NCBI RefSeq assembly: GCF_037042905.1 | Contig: NC_087252.1 | Coordinates: 4,963,701-5,027,700, forward strand | Reading direction: 5' to 3' | DNA from: Lytechinus pictus | Taxonomy: Eukaryota > Echinodermata > Echinoidea > Temnopleuroida > Toxopneustidae | DNA: 64,000 nucleotides | Part shown: positions 29,116 to 40,074 of the stretch, one piece after another | Layout: each line of letters opens with the position of its first letter | How positions within the stretch are numbered: the first letter of the stretch is position 1 | The notes under the pieces: model-generated | Told to the model about the DNA's origin: nothing | Database searches by the model: none | What the model saw: the letters and a program-made list of their open reading frames with translations, nothing else | Program-made: the position numbers and the translations under genes

Positions 29116-29553
29116 CGAGTAAACATTTTGGCACTCTGAAAAAAAGGAATTTGCCAAGCAGAATTCTGAAAAATGCCTTATTCAGTATTATAATCTAGAC
29201 TTCGTTATAATATACTATAGTTAGAGACAGTAGTTCATTCCTGTATTCGTTTAACAGTAGTACTAATTCATTAGTAGTTACCAGGTACCTGAATGCTCTT
29301 TAATGTAGACTGGTTTACCAACATGATGTCTTTGATCTCTTTATGCAAGTAGAATAAACCCACATCTACATTTTGATATAGGCATTGAACTATATAAAAC
29401 TCTGTCTTTTGAAGCTGAACAACAGCATTGTCAAAATTCTGCAAGTTTCAGCGATTAGGTGGTTTCACATTGTCATGTTGATGTCTGTATGAAATGCACA
29501 TTTTCTGGTGTTGTATGGGAATAGAAGACATTTGTTGTAAGAAAAGCATAATT

Positions 29554-29832
29554 GGGGGGGTGTTTCTTAAAGAGTTAAGTGTGACCAAGAGTCGCACTTA
29601 AGTATCGACATATATATGATATGACCTCAAAGGGTTTTCATGGTGGAGAGAACAATGGAAGTTTTGCTGTAAAGACCATGTATGTAGTCCTGTATATGAT
29701 ATACAATGAGCAACAGTAGTGCGCATCCTCTTGACATGATATGACCAATGTGGTCATGCCTTTTGTAATGCACACAACTCTGCATTTTATTGCGATTGTA
29801 AGTCATACTTAAATCTTTGTGAAACACCCCCT
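29554..29832. mobile_element. MITE family D, copy 1 (GGGTGTTTC ends)
   Basis: Ends GGGGGTGTTTCTTAAAGA and, inverted, GGGGGTGTTTCACAAAGA. Internal TTAAGTGTGAC is mirrored as GTCATACTTAA. Further copies lie at 55167 and 63059. Confidence 0.7.
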
Positions 29833-30620
29833 GCTTTGTAAACATGTTGATAATTGCACAAATCACTTAGTCTTATAAGACTTGGCTGCAAATATAAATT
29901 TATTTTGTCACTTAAATCTTTGTCATCTCTCCAGTGGATCTTTTGTCCTTTGTAAGCGTTTTCTCTTAGTTATCCGTGAATACTACATATGCAGCAGAGG
30001 GTCCAGGATTTTATAAAAGAGAGGGCGCATATTAACATTTTCTTCAATTTTTCTGTATTTATTTGTATGTTGAATGGATGATTGTAAAATATAGAGGGAG
30101 CTTGCGGCCCCTGAGCCCCCTCCTGCATCTGCCACTGCAAATGCACCTCATTCAGCTGTTCGGAGGTGTTGGTCGTTCAAATTCTCCTTGTTTTCTCATA
30201 CTATCCCAAGAGGCTTTCAACAGAGAGAAACAAATTTGGGGTTAAATGCATTTTAAGTGTATGTTTAAAAGATGATTCTAAAAATATATTTGTTGACCTT
30301 TCGTAATTGAATCTTAGGCATTATTTACGATCAGAAAATGCAAAACGTGCCTAAATTGAGCAGATTTTTGTTGCCCTGAGAGATTCAAATTACATAGGAT
30401 TACCTGTTTCTACCACCATCTGCAAAAGTTTAACACCTGAAAGTTTGTGTGTATAGCACATAGTTGTAATATACTGTAATGGTTACATTGAAACTGACCT
30501 ATATATTATCTATTAGTGTTTATTCTGTGTTTGATTTGAATGTTTAAAAGTAAATTAGTTTATAGAAATTGTCCAATAGCTTGACTAATCCTTTTGTTTA
30601 AAAAAATGTGCTGTTGAAGT
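29833..30620. other. Intergenic, nothing recognised
   Basis: A+T-rich DNA with no supported gene or repeat beyond short simple runs. Confidence 0.5.
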
Positions 30621-30886
30621 GGAGCGTTGTGGCCCAGTGGATTAGTCTCCTGACTTTGAAACAGAGGGTCGTGGGTTCGAATCCCAGCCATGGCGTAATT
30701 TCCTTCAGCAAGAAACTGATCCACAATGTGCTGCACTCAACCCAGGTGAGGTAAATGGGTACCGGTAGGAAGTAATTCCTCAAGAAGCTGTGTGCGCTGT
30801 GAACGCCTAGCTTAGCCGGGTAATATAGGAGCGCCTTGAGCACCTAACAAGGTGGATATGTGCGCAATATAAATACCTATATTATT
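30621..30886 (+). mobile_element. tRNA-derived SINE, complete-looking
   Basis: A box TGGCCCAGTGG (30630-30640) and B box GGTTCGAATCC (30674-30684) are followed by a body and an L2-like tail (GCGCAATATAAATACC with ATT repeats). A related copy lies on the - strand at 56955-57203. Confidence 0.8.
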
Positions 30887-30889
30887 AAG

Positions 30890-31570
30890 TAAAAATTCTT
30901 CTGAAAACAAAGTGATTAGTCAAACTACTTGACAATTTGAACTAATTTGAACTAACACCAACAAATTATATTAGACCCGTTTAAATGAAACTTACAATTT
31001 ATCACAATTACATACTATACACATCACTCGGGTGGTCTTAAACTTTTGCAAGTGGTGGTAATACTGTACCTTTCACACTTGATTAATTTTTTCTTTTTAA
31101 TCGCTTCATATCAAATTTACACGAGATTAGCATCAAAGTGGTAAGATAATGATTAATAGAAATAAGAAATTTCAGTTTAATATTGGTCACAGGTATGATG
31201 TACAAGATGTGGGTCAAATAATTACATTATATAATTTTTTTTATTTTTTTATGTCATGTATATAGAATTCATTCATAAAAACAAAATTCATATACAGAAA
31301 AATTGATCATGTGACCCATACAATACATATAATTGTTCCTTGATGAAATACAAGTGAATACAATGCCCCTAATCAATGTTAAATGAGCTGCATTCATCTT
31401 GCAATAGAAACATTAACAAAAATAACAAAGGTGTTCCAGGTAGTTCATGACTATAATCTCCACTTGAATTGTCAATCTGAATTTTTACTCGATTTTACAA
31501 AAAGAAATACATACATCCAGGAAACATTTTCAAAATGAAAGAATTGGTATCTGATAATCTGAATAGGTGC
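30890..31570. other. Intergenic, nothing recognised
   Basis: A+T-rich, no supported gene. A lone MITE family A end (GGCCCGTATTCTGAAC) starts at 31575 without a clear partner. Confidence 0.5.
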
Positions 31571-32030
31571 CTAAGGCCCGTATTCTGAACTCTAGTTAAT
31601 TGGTCGATCCAAAGCTCCTTAGCTGGTCCTTTTACAAAGTTCACATGATAGAGCAATACAATAGTCGGTAGATTCCTGTTCCTTTCTCAACTCTGATTCA
31701 TCACTATCTGTGTCACAATGGATAATCAAAACTTGTTGACTTGTTCTTTTATAAAGGATCTGGCCATAGCTCTTGATTCTAGCAAACAGGTCCTAAGAAG
31801 CATCCCTGTGGCACTCCATCTTTGGAAAGCACTTCCTAATTAAGTTGTTTCAAGCGCCCTCTAATAGCTCTCTGTAAAGTTTCAACAGAGATGTGTTTAA
31901 GAAATCCCAACTCTATTAAAATACAGGCATGTTTCTGGTGCACATGTCTTGTAAACACTTGATGAAGCTGAACGTATTGCCTCAACAGTCCTGAACTTGT
32001 ACATCATTACAAAGATGTGCAGGCTCTTTT

Positions 32031-32531
32031 TTAAGGAGAGGATGGCGGATGCAAAAATGGATGATGATCACACTTTATCTGATTGCTATTTTCTTTGATT
32101 TTGGCGGCAGCACGCTTCTTAACCTTACGTTTAGGGAGGAGTATAGCCGGCAGTTTTTGTGGGTATACACCTCCTTGGGCAATGGTCACCCCACGGAATG
32201 TTTCAGAAATCTCGTAATCATTGCCCACGGCCTGCCTCAGATGATACGGATTGATCCTCTTCTTCGGCTTTGGCGCCATGCCCCAATCCAGGAAACAATA
32301 CATACAGCTCATGTCGCGTTCGTTGTCGGCCAACGTGAGTAATTCTTCCACCAGATATTGCAGAACACCGGCGAGGAAGACCGGCGCCGCAGCGCTGATA
32401 CGGGAGGCGTAGCGTCCTTTTCGAAGATGACGATGAACGCGTCCAACTGGAAACGTCAATCCTGCTCGGGCCGAACGACTCTCGGCCTTTCGTCGAACTT
32501 TGCCGCCTTTATCTGGATCACGCCCAGACAT
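32031..32531 (-). CDS. Divergent histone H2A variant 1 (166 aa)
   Basis: An intact single-exon H2A-fold protein. The N-tail and helix 1 are clearly H2A ([17 protein letters not shown], then [21 protein letters not shown]). It then diverges: after LLTLA there are 23 residues before the conserved RI of helix 3, against 10 in canonical H2A, so the L2 loop is 13 residues longer and carries two Cys and a Trp. Acidic-patch positions read Gln56, Glu61, Thr64, Asp90, Tyr91, Glu92. The docking segment is one residue longer ([15 protein letters not shown]). The C-tail is basic, then ends [11 protein letters not shown]. Lys15 is Glu. No histone 3' stem-loop follows. A nucleosomal role is inferred; the closest match is its neighbour, variant 2. 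Confidence 0.85.
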   Translation of the reverse strand: MSGRDPDKGGKVRRKAESRSARAGLTFPVGRVHRHLRKGRYASRISAAAPVFLAGVLQYLVEELLTLADNERDMSCMYCFLDWGMAPKPKKRINPYHLRQAVGNDYEISETFRGVTIAQGGVYPQKLPAILLPKRKVKKRAAAKIKENSNQIKCDHHPFLHPPSSP

Positions 32532-32579
32532 TTCACTTGAGATGAGCTTTTAAACCATAGATAGATAGACAATAGTCTC

Positions 32580-33023
32580 CTACTTTTGGCTGGTCTTTCC
32601 CGCTTTTTTTCCAGCAGCACTTCGCCTCCTCTTGCGTTTTGGGAGGAGTAGTGCGGGAATCTTCTGGGGATGATTAACCCCTCCCTGAGAAATGGTGACT
32701 CCCTGGAAGATCTTTGATATTTCGTCGTCGTCAAGGACAGCAAGCTGCAAGAGATGTGGTGTTATGCGCTTCCTTGGGTTATTACTTGATCGACCAATAC
32801 TGAGATATGTACTAAAACCGGATATTTGGAGGAGTTCTGTGACCAAGTACTCGAGCACGCCGGCGAGAAATACCGGCGCTGCAGCGCTGATACAGGAGGC
32901 GTAGCGTCCTTTACGAAGGTGACGATGAACACGTCCCACTGGAAACGTCAATCCTGCTCGGGCCGAACGACTCTCGGTCTTACGTCGAACTTTCCCGCCT
33001 TTTACCAGATCATGCTCAGACAT
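32580..33023 (-). CDS. Divergent histone H2A variant 2 (147 aa)
   Basis: An intact single-exon H2A-like gene 48 bp upstream of variant 1 and in the same direction. It shares with variant 1 the marks [35 protein letters not shown] and a PQK-PA-LLPKRK docking segment, none of which is in canonical H2A. The L2 loop is 7 residues longer than canonical (GFSTYLSIGRSSNNPRK before RI). Acidic-patch positions: Glu56 and Glu61 kept, Gln64, Asp90-Asp91-Glu92 kept in character. Docking segment two residues longer (VNHPQKIPALLLPK). Lys15 is Glu. The tail is Lys/Arg-rich and ends KTSQK, with no SQEY. No replication-dependent stem-loop follows the stop. Confidence 0.85.
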   Translation of the reverse strand: MSEHDLVKGGKVRRKTESRSARAGLTFPVGRVHRHLRKGRYASCISAAAPVFLAGVLEYLVTELLQISGFSTYLSIGRSSNNPRKRITPHLLQLAVLDDDEISKIFQGVTISQGGVNHPQKIPALLLPKRKRRRSAAGKKAGKTSQK

Positions 33024-33114
33024 TGCTCCTCAAGAATTAGCTCTCGAACTACCATTGTATCAAATCAAGGAGCTTCAAGCTCCTTGGTCAAATTGAGCCA
33101 TTGCGAATATTGTA

Positions 33115-33126
33115 AATTTTATATGC
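33115..33126 (-). promoter_or_regulatory. TATA box of the H2A-variant pair
   Basis: On the - strand CGCATATAAAAT lies about 95 bp before the ATG of variant 2. A perfect inverted repeat, AAGGAGCTT and AAGCTCCTT, lies between (33067-33085). No comparable TATA at normal spacing precedes variant 1; only TTTAAAAG occurs in the 48-bp gap. Confidence 0.5.
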
Positions 33127-33129
33127 GTC

Positions 33130-34130
33130 CGCCAGCGGTATTAAAATAAAAACGTAAATTAATTATTATGCTGTGCAGATTATGCGAGCGAATCCATTAA
33201 CATGATTAAGGCACAGCCAGCACGGTGCACGTTATCAAATCTCCATTACTTTCAAATAAGGAAAGGTTTTATTTTGTGTGTGCATTATACCATACAAATA
33301 TTGACTGCATACTATCCGCAATGATTCTTCCATGGAGCTATATTACAGATGATTCTACATGTATGAATGCATCCATTGTAAAATAAAGTGCACTTTGATC
33401 ATAATACAGTAACAGGAAGCCTTGGATAGTTTATTGATCGCGGAGAGAGACTGATCGCTCGTAGTCATTTTGGCATTTTTTAGTATTGTATGCCACGAGG
33501 CTGGGACTAATAGCAGTCGTAAGAATGTCCTTTCGGGCCTCATGAAAACTCGGATACTAGTAATATTCAAATTTAATTTCAGACTGCGCATTATAATGTC
33601 GAGGTATATGGGTATAATCAAAATAGGCCTATACCTGTTCCCCGAATATTCAATTTTGATTTATGCAAGTGCAATTCAAAGAAAATATAGATATTCTCTC
33701 ACGACTCCAAACGTTTTCGACGATATTCAAAATCTTGAATGTGCGCACCAGAAATATTTTTTGTTGGATGATGACCAAAATGGAAAACGGGATTTGGGTG
33801 TTTGTGGGTCCTTCTTGACAATTAAGAAGTCAGAACTACATCATGTAAACACCGGCCCCCGGGGGAAACATACGGTAGCTCAGTGGTCCAAGTAATTTGG
33901 ATGTTGGTTACAGGTCTGGTAAATGGCTTTCAATATAGTTAACAAACCTGCATAGAAAGGTACTCCTACCAAAAGGAAAGTTAATTACCAAAAGGAAAAT
34001 AAATGATGGCCTGTATGATTTTTCAACAGACCTAGTTTAACAATTAACATTCTACCAACTCTTTTTTCATATTAGGAGCGGGTCGGTAGTTTAACAGACA
34101 TTCCCATTTAGGCCTATATGGGTGATTCCA
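33130..34130. other. Intergenic, nothing recognised
   Basis: No supported gene. An open frame of 141 codons at 33470-33895 has no recognisable domain and ordinary A+T-rich composition. Confidence 0.5.
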
Positions 34131-34134
34131 TACG

Positions 34135-34550
34135 TGTCGTACGGGACATTTAGAGAACATTAACAGTTTTTCGACAAGAAAAACAAAAAATATTCCAGTA
34201 ACTAAAGGTGATCATCAAGAACTGCCAAGGTGTTAGGAAAACCAAGACTTAACATGACTTGAATTCACATCCTGTATAATACAGATTTAAAATAGTAATG
34301 TGTCGTACGGGACGCAGAAAAAGTTGCTTTTTTGGAAACCTCAAGTGTGTCCTCTAAAGTCTGTGAGTTGGACAGATAATTTTCATAAAAACTGAACTCA
34401 AATTGATATTTAATTACTCAAGAACAAATACTTTTATGAATAAAAGCAGAATAAACATTCATGAATAAATAAAGCAAATTACAATTTTCGAGAACATTGT
34501 GGCGTATATACGGATCGACACTCAAAATGTGTCGTATATACGGACATCTC
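34135..34550. repeat. TGTCGTACGGGACA motif cluster 1
   Basis: The 14-mer occurs at 34135-34148 and 34301-34314 (last base G), with weaker forms containing TCGTATATACGGA near 34495-34545. A matching pair lies at 41206-41219 and 41378-41391. TGTC and GACA form short inverted arms. Confidence 0.6.
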
Positions 34551-35277
34551 TAAATTGAAGCCAAACTTGTTCAATCACTTTATTTGGCTGATAATAATGA
34601 TAATCTTATCAAAGTAAAGACATTTATTACGTTAGAAACCGCTATTGGCTGAATAGTGCTGTAAATATATCATAAACAAAATATATGTGTTGTACAGGCA
34701 CTTGCGTGTTGTACTGGGCAGCCTTTATAAAACAATGAACCTTTTATCAATCAGATAGGGAGCATTACCCCTAAATTCTTCCTTTTTTAATGAAAAGCCT
34801 TAAGTTATCATTCGGGACAATATAATTAAGTAACCTCATTCTATCTGTTGTATATACAATTGGGAGCAATATATCATCATTTTTTTTCATGATGGAGAAA
34901 TGTACAATGGTTTTTTTTTAAGAGCTAAAAAACTTGAGGTTTTGTGTGAAGTAAAATGGTGAATTAAGTAATGATTTCCATTACACTATACAATGAATGA
35001 TACTGTGTTTGTGTAAATTATGGGGGGAAATGTTAGGATTTTTCATATACACACTCACAGAAATATTGCCAATGTTAAGTAAAAAAATAGCATGTAAGAA
35101 TAAATTATACACAATCTATGTAAGATCTGGTAAAAAATGTCTACTTTGCCAGTTTGTAAGCATTTAAAATACATATGTGAATTGTAAAAAGGGTATTTAA
35201 CCTCGTTTGGGTAAATATTACATAGTAATGGAGTCCAAAATGCATGATGATTGGGAAAAGTTTTTCCACATCCGTGT

Positions 35278-35465
35278 TATGCGAAATGGCGATTGTGATT
35301 TATTATTTTTTTTTACACAATGGTGTTTTGTATATGAGCGAAATACACGGCGATTGTGAACTTAGATTTTTTACATATCGTGTTTTGTTTTATTGATATG
35401 CGAAATACACGGCGATTGTGTATTTAGTTTTTCTACATAATTGTGTTGTGTTTTATTGACACGTG
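35278..35465. repeat. About 62-bp tandem repeat upstream of SAM-like gene
   Basis: Three copies share GCGAAATACACGGCGATTGTG and a following TTTTACA-TGTGTTTTG phrase. The last ends about 60 bp before the start codon of the next gene. Confidence 0.75.
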
Positions 35466-35526
35466 CGCGCAGTGTAAAATTCAGAAGTTCTTAATTTTGA
35501 AGTACAAAATACCGTACTCTGGCAAC

Positions 35527-35590
35527 ATGGCGTACGTCGAAACGGTGCTGCGAGGATGGGGGCTTGGGGATTATGTGGACAAATTTGAAG
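35527..35590 (+). CDS. SAM-like gene exon 1
   Basis: ATG in a purine context (AACATGG), donor GTAAGA. Phase 1 end. Confidence 0.7.
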
Positions 35591-37890
35591 GTAAGAATAG
35601 AAACTTCTTTTTTATTTCATGAACAAATGATTGATGCTAGTTATAGCTCTTGCAGAGGTAAATTATATGCATGTACGTGAATGTGGTGACTTAAAATTTA
35701 ATGACTTTAGCCACAGATCAGTGTAGTGTTCTGTCGTGTTCGGTCGTTGCGTCGCGTTGATGACCAACCGCGAACCTTCGCCCCGCTTGCTTTATTTGCA
35801 GCGCGGTTGTAAATTAGTGGTCGCTCTTAATTTGCATCACCCGAACACTAAAGTTTTATATGAGTCCAGGCATTGCAATAAAGATAAATCTGCAGATCTG
35901 AGGACAAGATTCATTTTCTTTAGATAATCAATGATGAACAGATAAATTTCACATATCAAAGAAAGTGAATAGGACGCGGACGTAGGCCTATACAGCGTCA
36001 CTCGCATTGCTCCCCGGGCTATTACTAAACACTCGGGTCGCGTCCCCGCGCCGCGGCCCGTCGCGTCTCGCTGAGCCAATTTTTTTGCAATGGTGTCTTC
36101 AAATCGGCAAACACCATGGGGAAAATAAATTTTTAAGTTATCGGCTGTTTTTAACCAGTTTCAGTGGTGTTCTCAAAGGGGGTGCGAGAGAAAATTTACT
36201 TTAAAATTTAATTTACTTAAAAGAAAAATATTAAATGAAAGGAAAATAAGTCAAGAATTGTAAATATTTTTTGTAAAGACTGACAAAATTATTAGAATGA
36301 AGTGAATAACACTCAATAGAATAAGTCTCTGAACTCTTCAAGCTAATGCTGTAAAAATGAGAAAGAAAGGGTGAGTGTGATGAAACCAGATTTTTTGCTT
36401 AAGGTCTTAAGGGGGGGGGGGGGAGTGTCAAATTGACACACCCACCCCCCCCCCCCCCCCAGTAATCTCAAGCACTGAAAATGCCCAGTTAGAATAGGGT
36501 TAAATAGAAGTGTCTTTGAAATAAATCTGGGGAAAGAGACTGATTTTTTGATATGTTAACAATTAATGAGATGTTTTTTAACGATTTTGTTACTGTTTTT
36601 TTTATTTCTTTATATTCAGAGCAAAATAACAATCTAGCCTTTGGCTTGTTACCAGTACTATTTCCAGGTAGAAGAAAGGGGAAAGGGGGCAGATATTCAA
36701 CCCGGGAAGCACAACTAGGATTCATAGATGTCCAAAATGTAAGTTGGGTCAGCTTGCTTTTTTTTAAATTGTAATGCTGTTTGGTCCTGTTAGTTAGCAT
36801 GTTATAAAGTGTGTATCTTATAGTGGAGATTCTAGATACAACAGAGGCTCAATTCTGTTGCAGCTTAGGAGAAATCTCTAATTTTGCGAGAGACATTTGT
36901 ATTGTATGTATGATTCTGATCTGGTTACCCACACTGTTTAATGCAAATTCCATGAAAATAAATTTTGATTTTCATAACCACTCTCACAAGAATTGATTTT
37001 GTGATTCTCGTAAATTGAACATTTCTTTATGTGCAATTACCCGGTAAAAACACTTAGACAGTGTGCAGCTTTCCCCCTCCCCCCCAAACTTAGACAGAAT
37101 CAGGAACATGAATCACGAACCCATAAAAATGGCTTGTGTTCAATCAAAAAAGTCCCAACTTCCTGATTTGTTCTAGACATGAATAATACATTTATAAATC
37201 GACATAGTTTATTCTTCACATCGAGCAAATGTCATTTCTTTCAGCGAAGAGGACTACGTGTAGTGCAAGTTCCTGATCAAGAATGGATAAAATATGCTTG
37301 AACTTGAACATGTTTTGTTTCGGGAAAATAGCCACCTCATGTCATGTGACCAGCCAATGGTCAGGGTCAGTAACTCTTGGTCAACGGTGTGTTCCATGAA
37401 TTTTTATTCGGATTTTTATTTTTTTTCATTTGAAGATCTGTACTTAAGGTAATCCTGGCTTGAATTATCTATCAAAATTATATTTCCTGCCAATCCAGTT
37501 CTGAACCTCTTTTGCATGAATATTTTTCTCTTTTTCTCTCATTCTTCTGTTCAGGAAAACCTTGCACTAGACAAGTTCCTGGAAGATATTGTACCTGAAA
37601 GTCGACCTCAACCGTTCATACTAGTCATTGGGTCTCTCCTTAAACCAGTGCAAATTTTCATCATTGTGGAAAGGCGGGCATTGGAACAAAGTAGCTTAAT
37701 GAAAGCCGTAGATACATGCTATAAAGCAGTGTATGTCCTGGATCTAGAATACCAGCCTCAGTGTTGTGGTGCGTGGGAGTTCCTACAAACATACATTTAT
37801 GAGATGAAAGGAGCTGTAAAATGCAGTGCGATCAGGGAGTTCAGAATCTTCGAGACAGCCTATGAGTCAATAATGAATACCAACATCTAA
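35527..37890 (+). CDS. Small SAM-like domain protein, three exons (172 aa)
   Basis: Exons 35527-35590, 36620-36738 and 37555-37890 join in frame to 519 nt with GT-AG borders. Exon 1 (MAYVETVLRGWGLGDYVDKFE) looks like the first helix of a SAM domain. Exon 2 has LLPVLFPGRRKGKGGRYSTRE. Exon 3 is the longest, with EDIVPESRPQPFILVIG, VQIFIIVERRALEQSS and the hydrophobic/aromatic AVYVLDLEYQPQCCGAWEFL. The exon 2-3 part resembles the uncharacterised C-terminal region of SAMD3-like proteins in fish and invertebrates, judged from memory of that family. The rest of a SAM domain and the usual middle region are missing, so this may be a shortened family member. Function unknown. AATAAA at 40001-40006 is one possible poly(A) signal. 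Confidence 0.7.
36620..36738 (+). CDS. SAM-like gene exon 2
   Basis: Acceptor TATATTCAG, donor GTAAGT. Ends on a whole codon (DVQN). Confidence 0.7.
37555..37890 (+). CDS. SAM-like gene exon 3 and stop
   Basis: Acceptor TTCTGTTCAG, begins ENLALDKF, ends SIMNTNI and TAA. Confidence 0.72.
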   Translation, partial: ENLALDKFLEDIVPESRPQPFILVIGSLLKPVQIFIIVERRALEQSSLMKAVDTCYKAVYVLDLEYQPQCCGAWEFLQTYIYEMKGAVKCSAIREFRIFETAYESIMNTNI

Positions 37891-37929
37891 CTGTCCTCAT
37901 GTGAGCTAGCAAGTTTATTGCCTTTCCAG

Positions 37930-38895
37930 ATACTTTTGCTTAAGAGAAGTTCCTGTGTTGATAAATGTTTTGTTAAACTTTCTCTTTTTTTTGGAGGGGG
38001 GGGGGGGCGGTTAATTGACAAAGTGAATGTCAAACTGTAGACTGTTTAGTCGACTCGTTATCTGATATCTGAAGCCAGTTTGCAGCCCGCATTCAATAAC
38101 TATACTTTGTTTCGCTTCAACTTCAGTAGTGATGACACTGTTTTGTAGTGTACGCAATGCTTTACGCACCTGCAAAGTTTCACAGTGATCCTGGGCCGAG
38201 ATCTCGGGGGGGGGGGGGGCACTTGATGCCCCCCAAAAAAATAACGTAGTCTTTTTAGGGTTAAGTCAGAAAGTTGTTTGTTGTATGAAGTAAGGTCTTA
38301 ATTATTATATTTTGTTAAGTTGTTTTCTTCAACTGCTTTTGTTTTTTAATTGACAAAGTAAATGTCAAACTGTAGACTGTTCAAACCTGACTTAGTAAAT
38401 GTCAACTTGTAGACTGTTTAACCCTTTTCCTTTGGGGGCAGCGGGGGGTCAATTTGGCCCCCCTCCCTCAACAATCTGCGTGATAACTCCACAATGCGCA
38501 TGGGGAGGGGTGGCACTTGATGCCCCCCCCAAAAAAAAAAAGTTTTCACAGGGCCCAAAATAACCTAGTCTTTTTAGGGTTAAGTCAGAAAGTTTTTAGT
38601 TGTATGAAGTATGGTCTTAATTATAAGTAATTTTATATTTTGTTAAGTTGTTTTCTTCCAATGAACTTTTGCTCTAAAGAAGTTCCTATGTTGAGTGATG
38701 TCAACATTTTTTTTAAACTGCTTTTGTTTTTTAATTGACAAAGTAAATGTCAAACTGTAGACTGTTCAAACCTGACTTAGTAAATGTCAACTTGTAGACT
38801 GTTTAACCCTATTCCAATGGGGGCGGGTCAATTTGGCCCCCTCCCTCAACGATTCACGTGATAACTCCACAATGCGCAGTGATCTCTGCAAGCAT
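37930..38895. repeat. Tandem duplication after the SAM-like gene
   Basis: The phrase AATTGACAAAGTAAATGTCA, continuing into CTGTAGACTGTT, occurs near 38014, 38349 and 38736. The unit of about 385 bp at 38340-38890 is clearly duplicated, with a partial third copy before it. G and C runs lie between. Probably 3'UTR or just downstream. Confidence 0.75.
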
Positions 38896-40070
38896 AATTG
38901 AATTGAAGTATGATTATGCTAAAATTAAGTCATTTCAGCCATTTGAATTTTAAAAGTGAATTTTTATATTGATTTATTGAAACATAGAAATATTGCATTG
39001 CATTTGTACCCAAAATCATGTTTTTTAGTCATTTTTTGACTTGATGAAAAGTTTTCAAAGGATCGTGGCCTTAAATCTGTATGTGCAGTCACGATAAATT
39101 TGGTGTTGACACTGTTGAAAGTTGTGCGATACTTGTTAAAAAAAAATTCATGAAAGCTTGTGCCAAGACCACTATGCATTATGGAGATATTGTGTGAATC
39201 GTTGAGGGGGAGGGGGTAATCAAATAGACCCCCACCCCCCCCCCCCCCCAGTTGGTTAAGGCCTGATCTGGGTGGTGAACTTATAAAGGCAGTTAAATTG
39301 TATGTAAACTAGAGTAGAAATGCACCTGTATGTGATATAATTATTCTGTGTATATTTCAAAACACTTCTCTCATTTCCATCATCTATAATGATTGTTTGT
39401 TTGCCCTAATTATCGTTAATAATTAAATGACCTGATATTTTCAATAGGTGTTTTATACTTGACTCATTAGCTTGTCACCAAAAAGAGAATTCCAAAGTGT
39501 AGGGTGCCTGCATTTTTCCAATAGTTCGGATGTAGAAGCAATAACATGCCATATAGCCAGGGGAGGCGCCAGGGTGTTTTGGTAGGAGGGGCGAACTTTC
39601 CAGGGGGGGGGGGTGACATCATAATATTTTTTGAAAATTGAACAACAGGGGTAAAATCAGGGTAAAATGGCTTATACATGATTAAAAACGCTATTTTTAC
39701 AATTATCTACCCTTCACCCTTTCTTTTTCTTCCTCTTTTTCTTCTTTTCTCTTAATTTTTTTTCTTTTTTTTTCCTACTCAAAATATTGCAACCGCATCT
39801 TTCAGCAATTTACATGGGAGGCCTACTAGTTTTTCAAAACATGACTTAAAGTACATATATAATTTTTTTCCACCATTTTATATTCCTTGTTGTTGTTTTT
39901 ATAGAATCATCCTAATTATTTGTAAATATTGTAATTAATAGTTATTTTTTCTAATCCCTTATAATTATTTGTATAAATAATTCATGTAATTTTGTTTCTA
40001 AATAAACATATAAATATAAAAAAAGTTGTTACATGTATATAATGATCGATGTGTTCTTGTCTGTGTCATT
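38896..40070. other. Non-coding, repeat fragments only
   Basis: No gene is seen. A one-sided transposon-like end (CCAGGGGAGGCGCCAGGG) lies near 39558-39576, followed by a G run, and a T/C-rich stretch lies at 39710-39780. Confidence 0.5.
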
Positions 40071-40074
40071 ATAA

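Noticed and set aside
32230-32345. The L2 insertion of H2A variant 1 as an unspliced intron
   Set aside because: No GT-AG pair of usable length fits the insert and restores the canonical sequence; the insert is in frame.
33470-33895. 141-codon ORF as a gene
   Set aside because: No domain, no splice or promoter context, biased A+T-rich composition.
36406-36465. Facing G and C runs as a regulatory hairpin
   Set aside because: Homopolymer runs of this kind recur all over the window and are prone to sequencing error.
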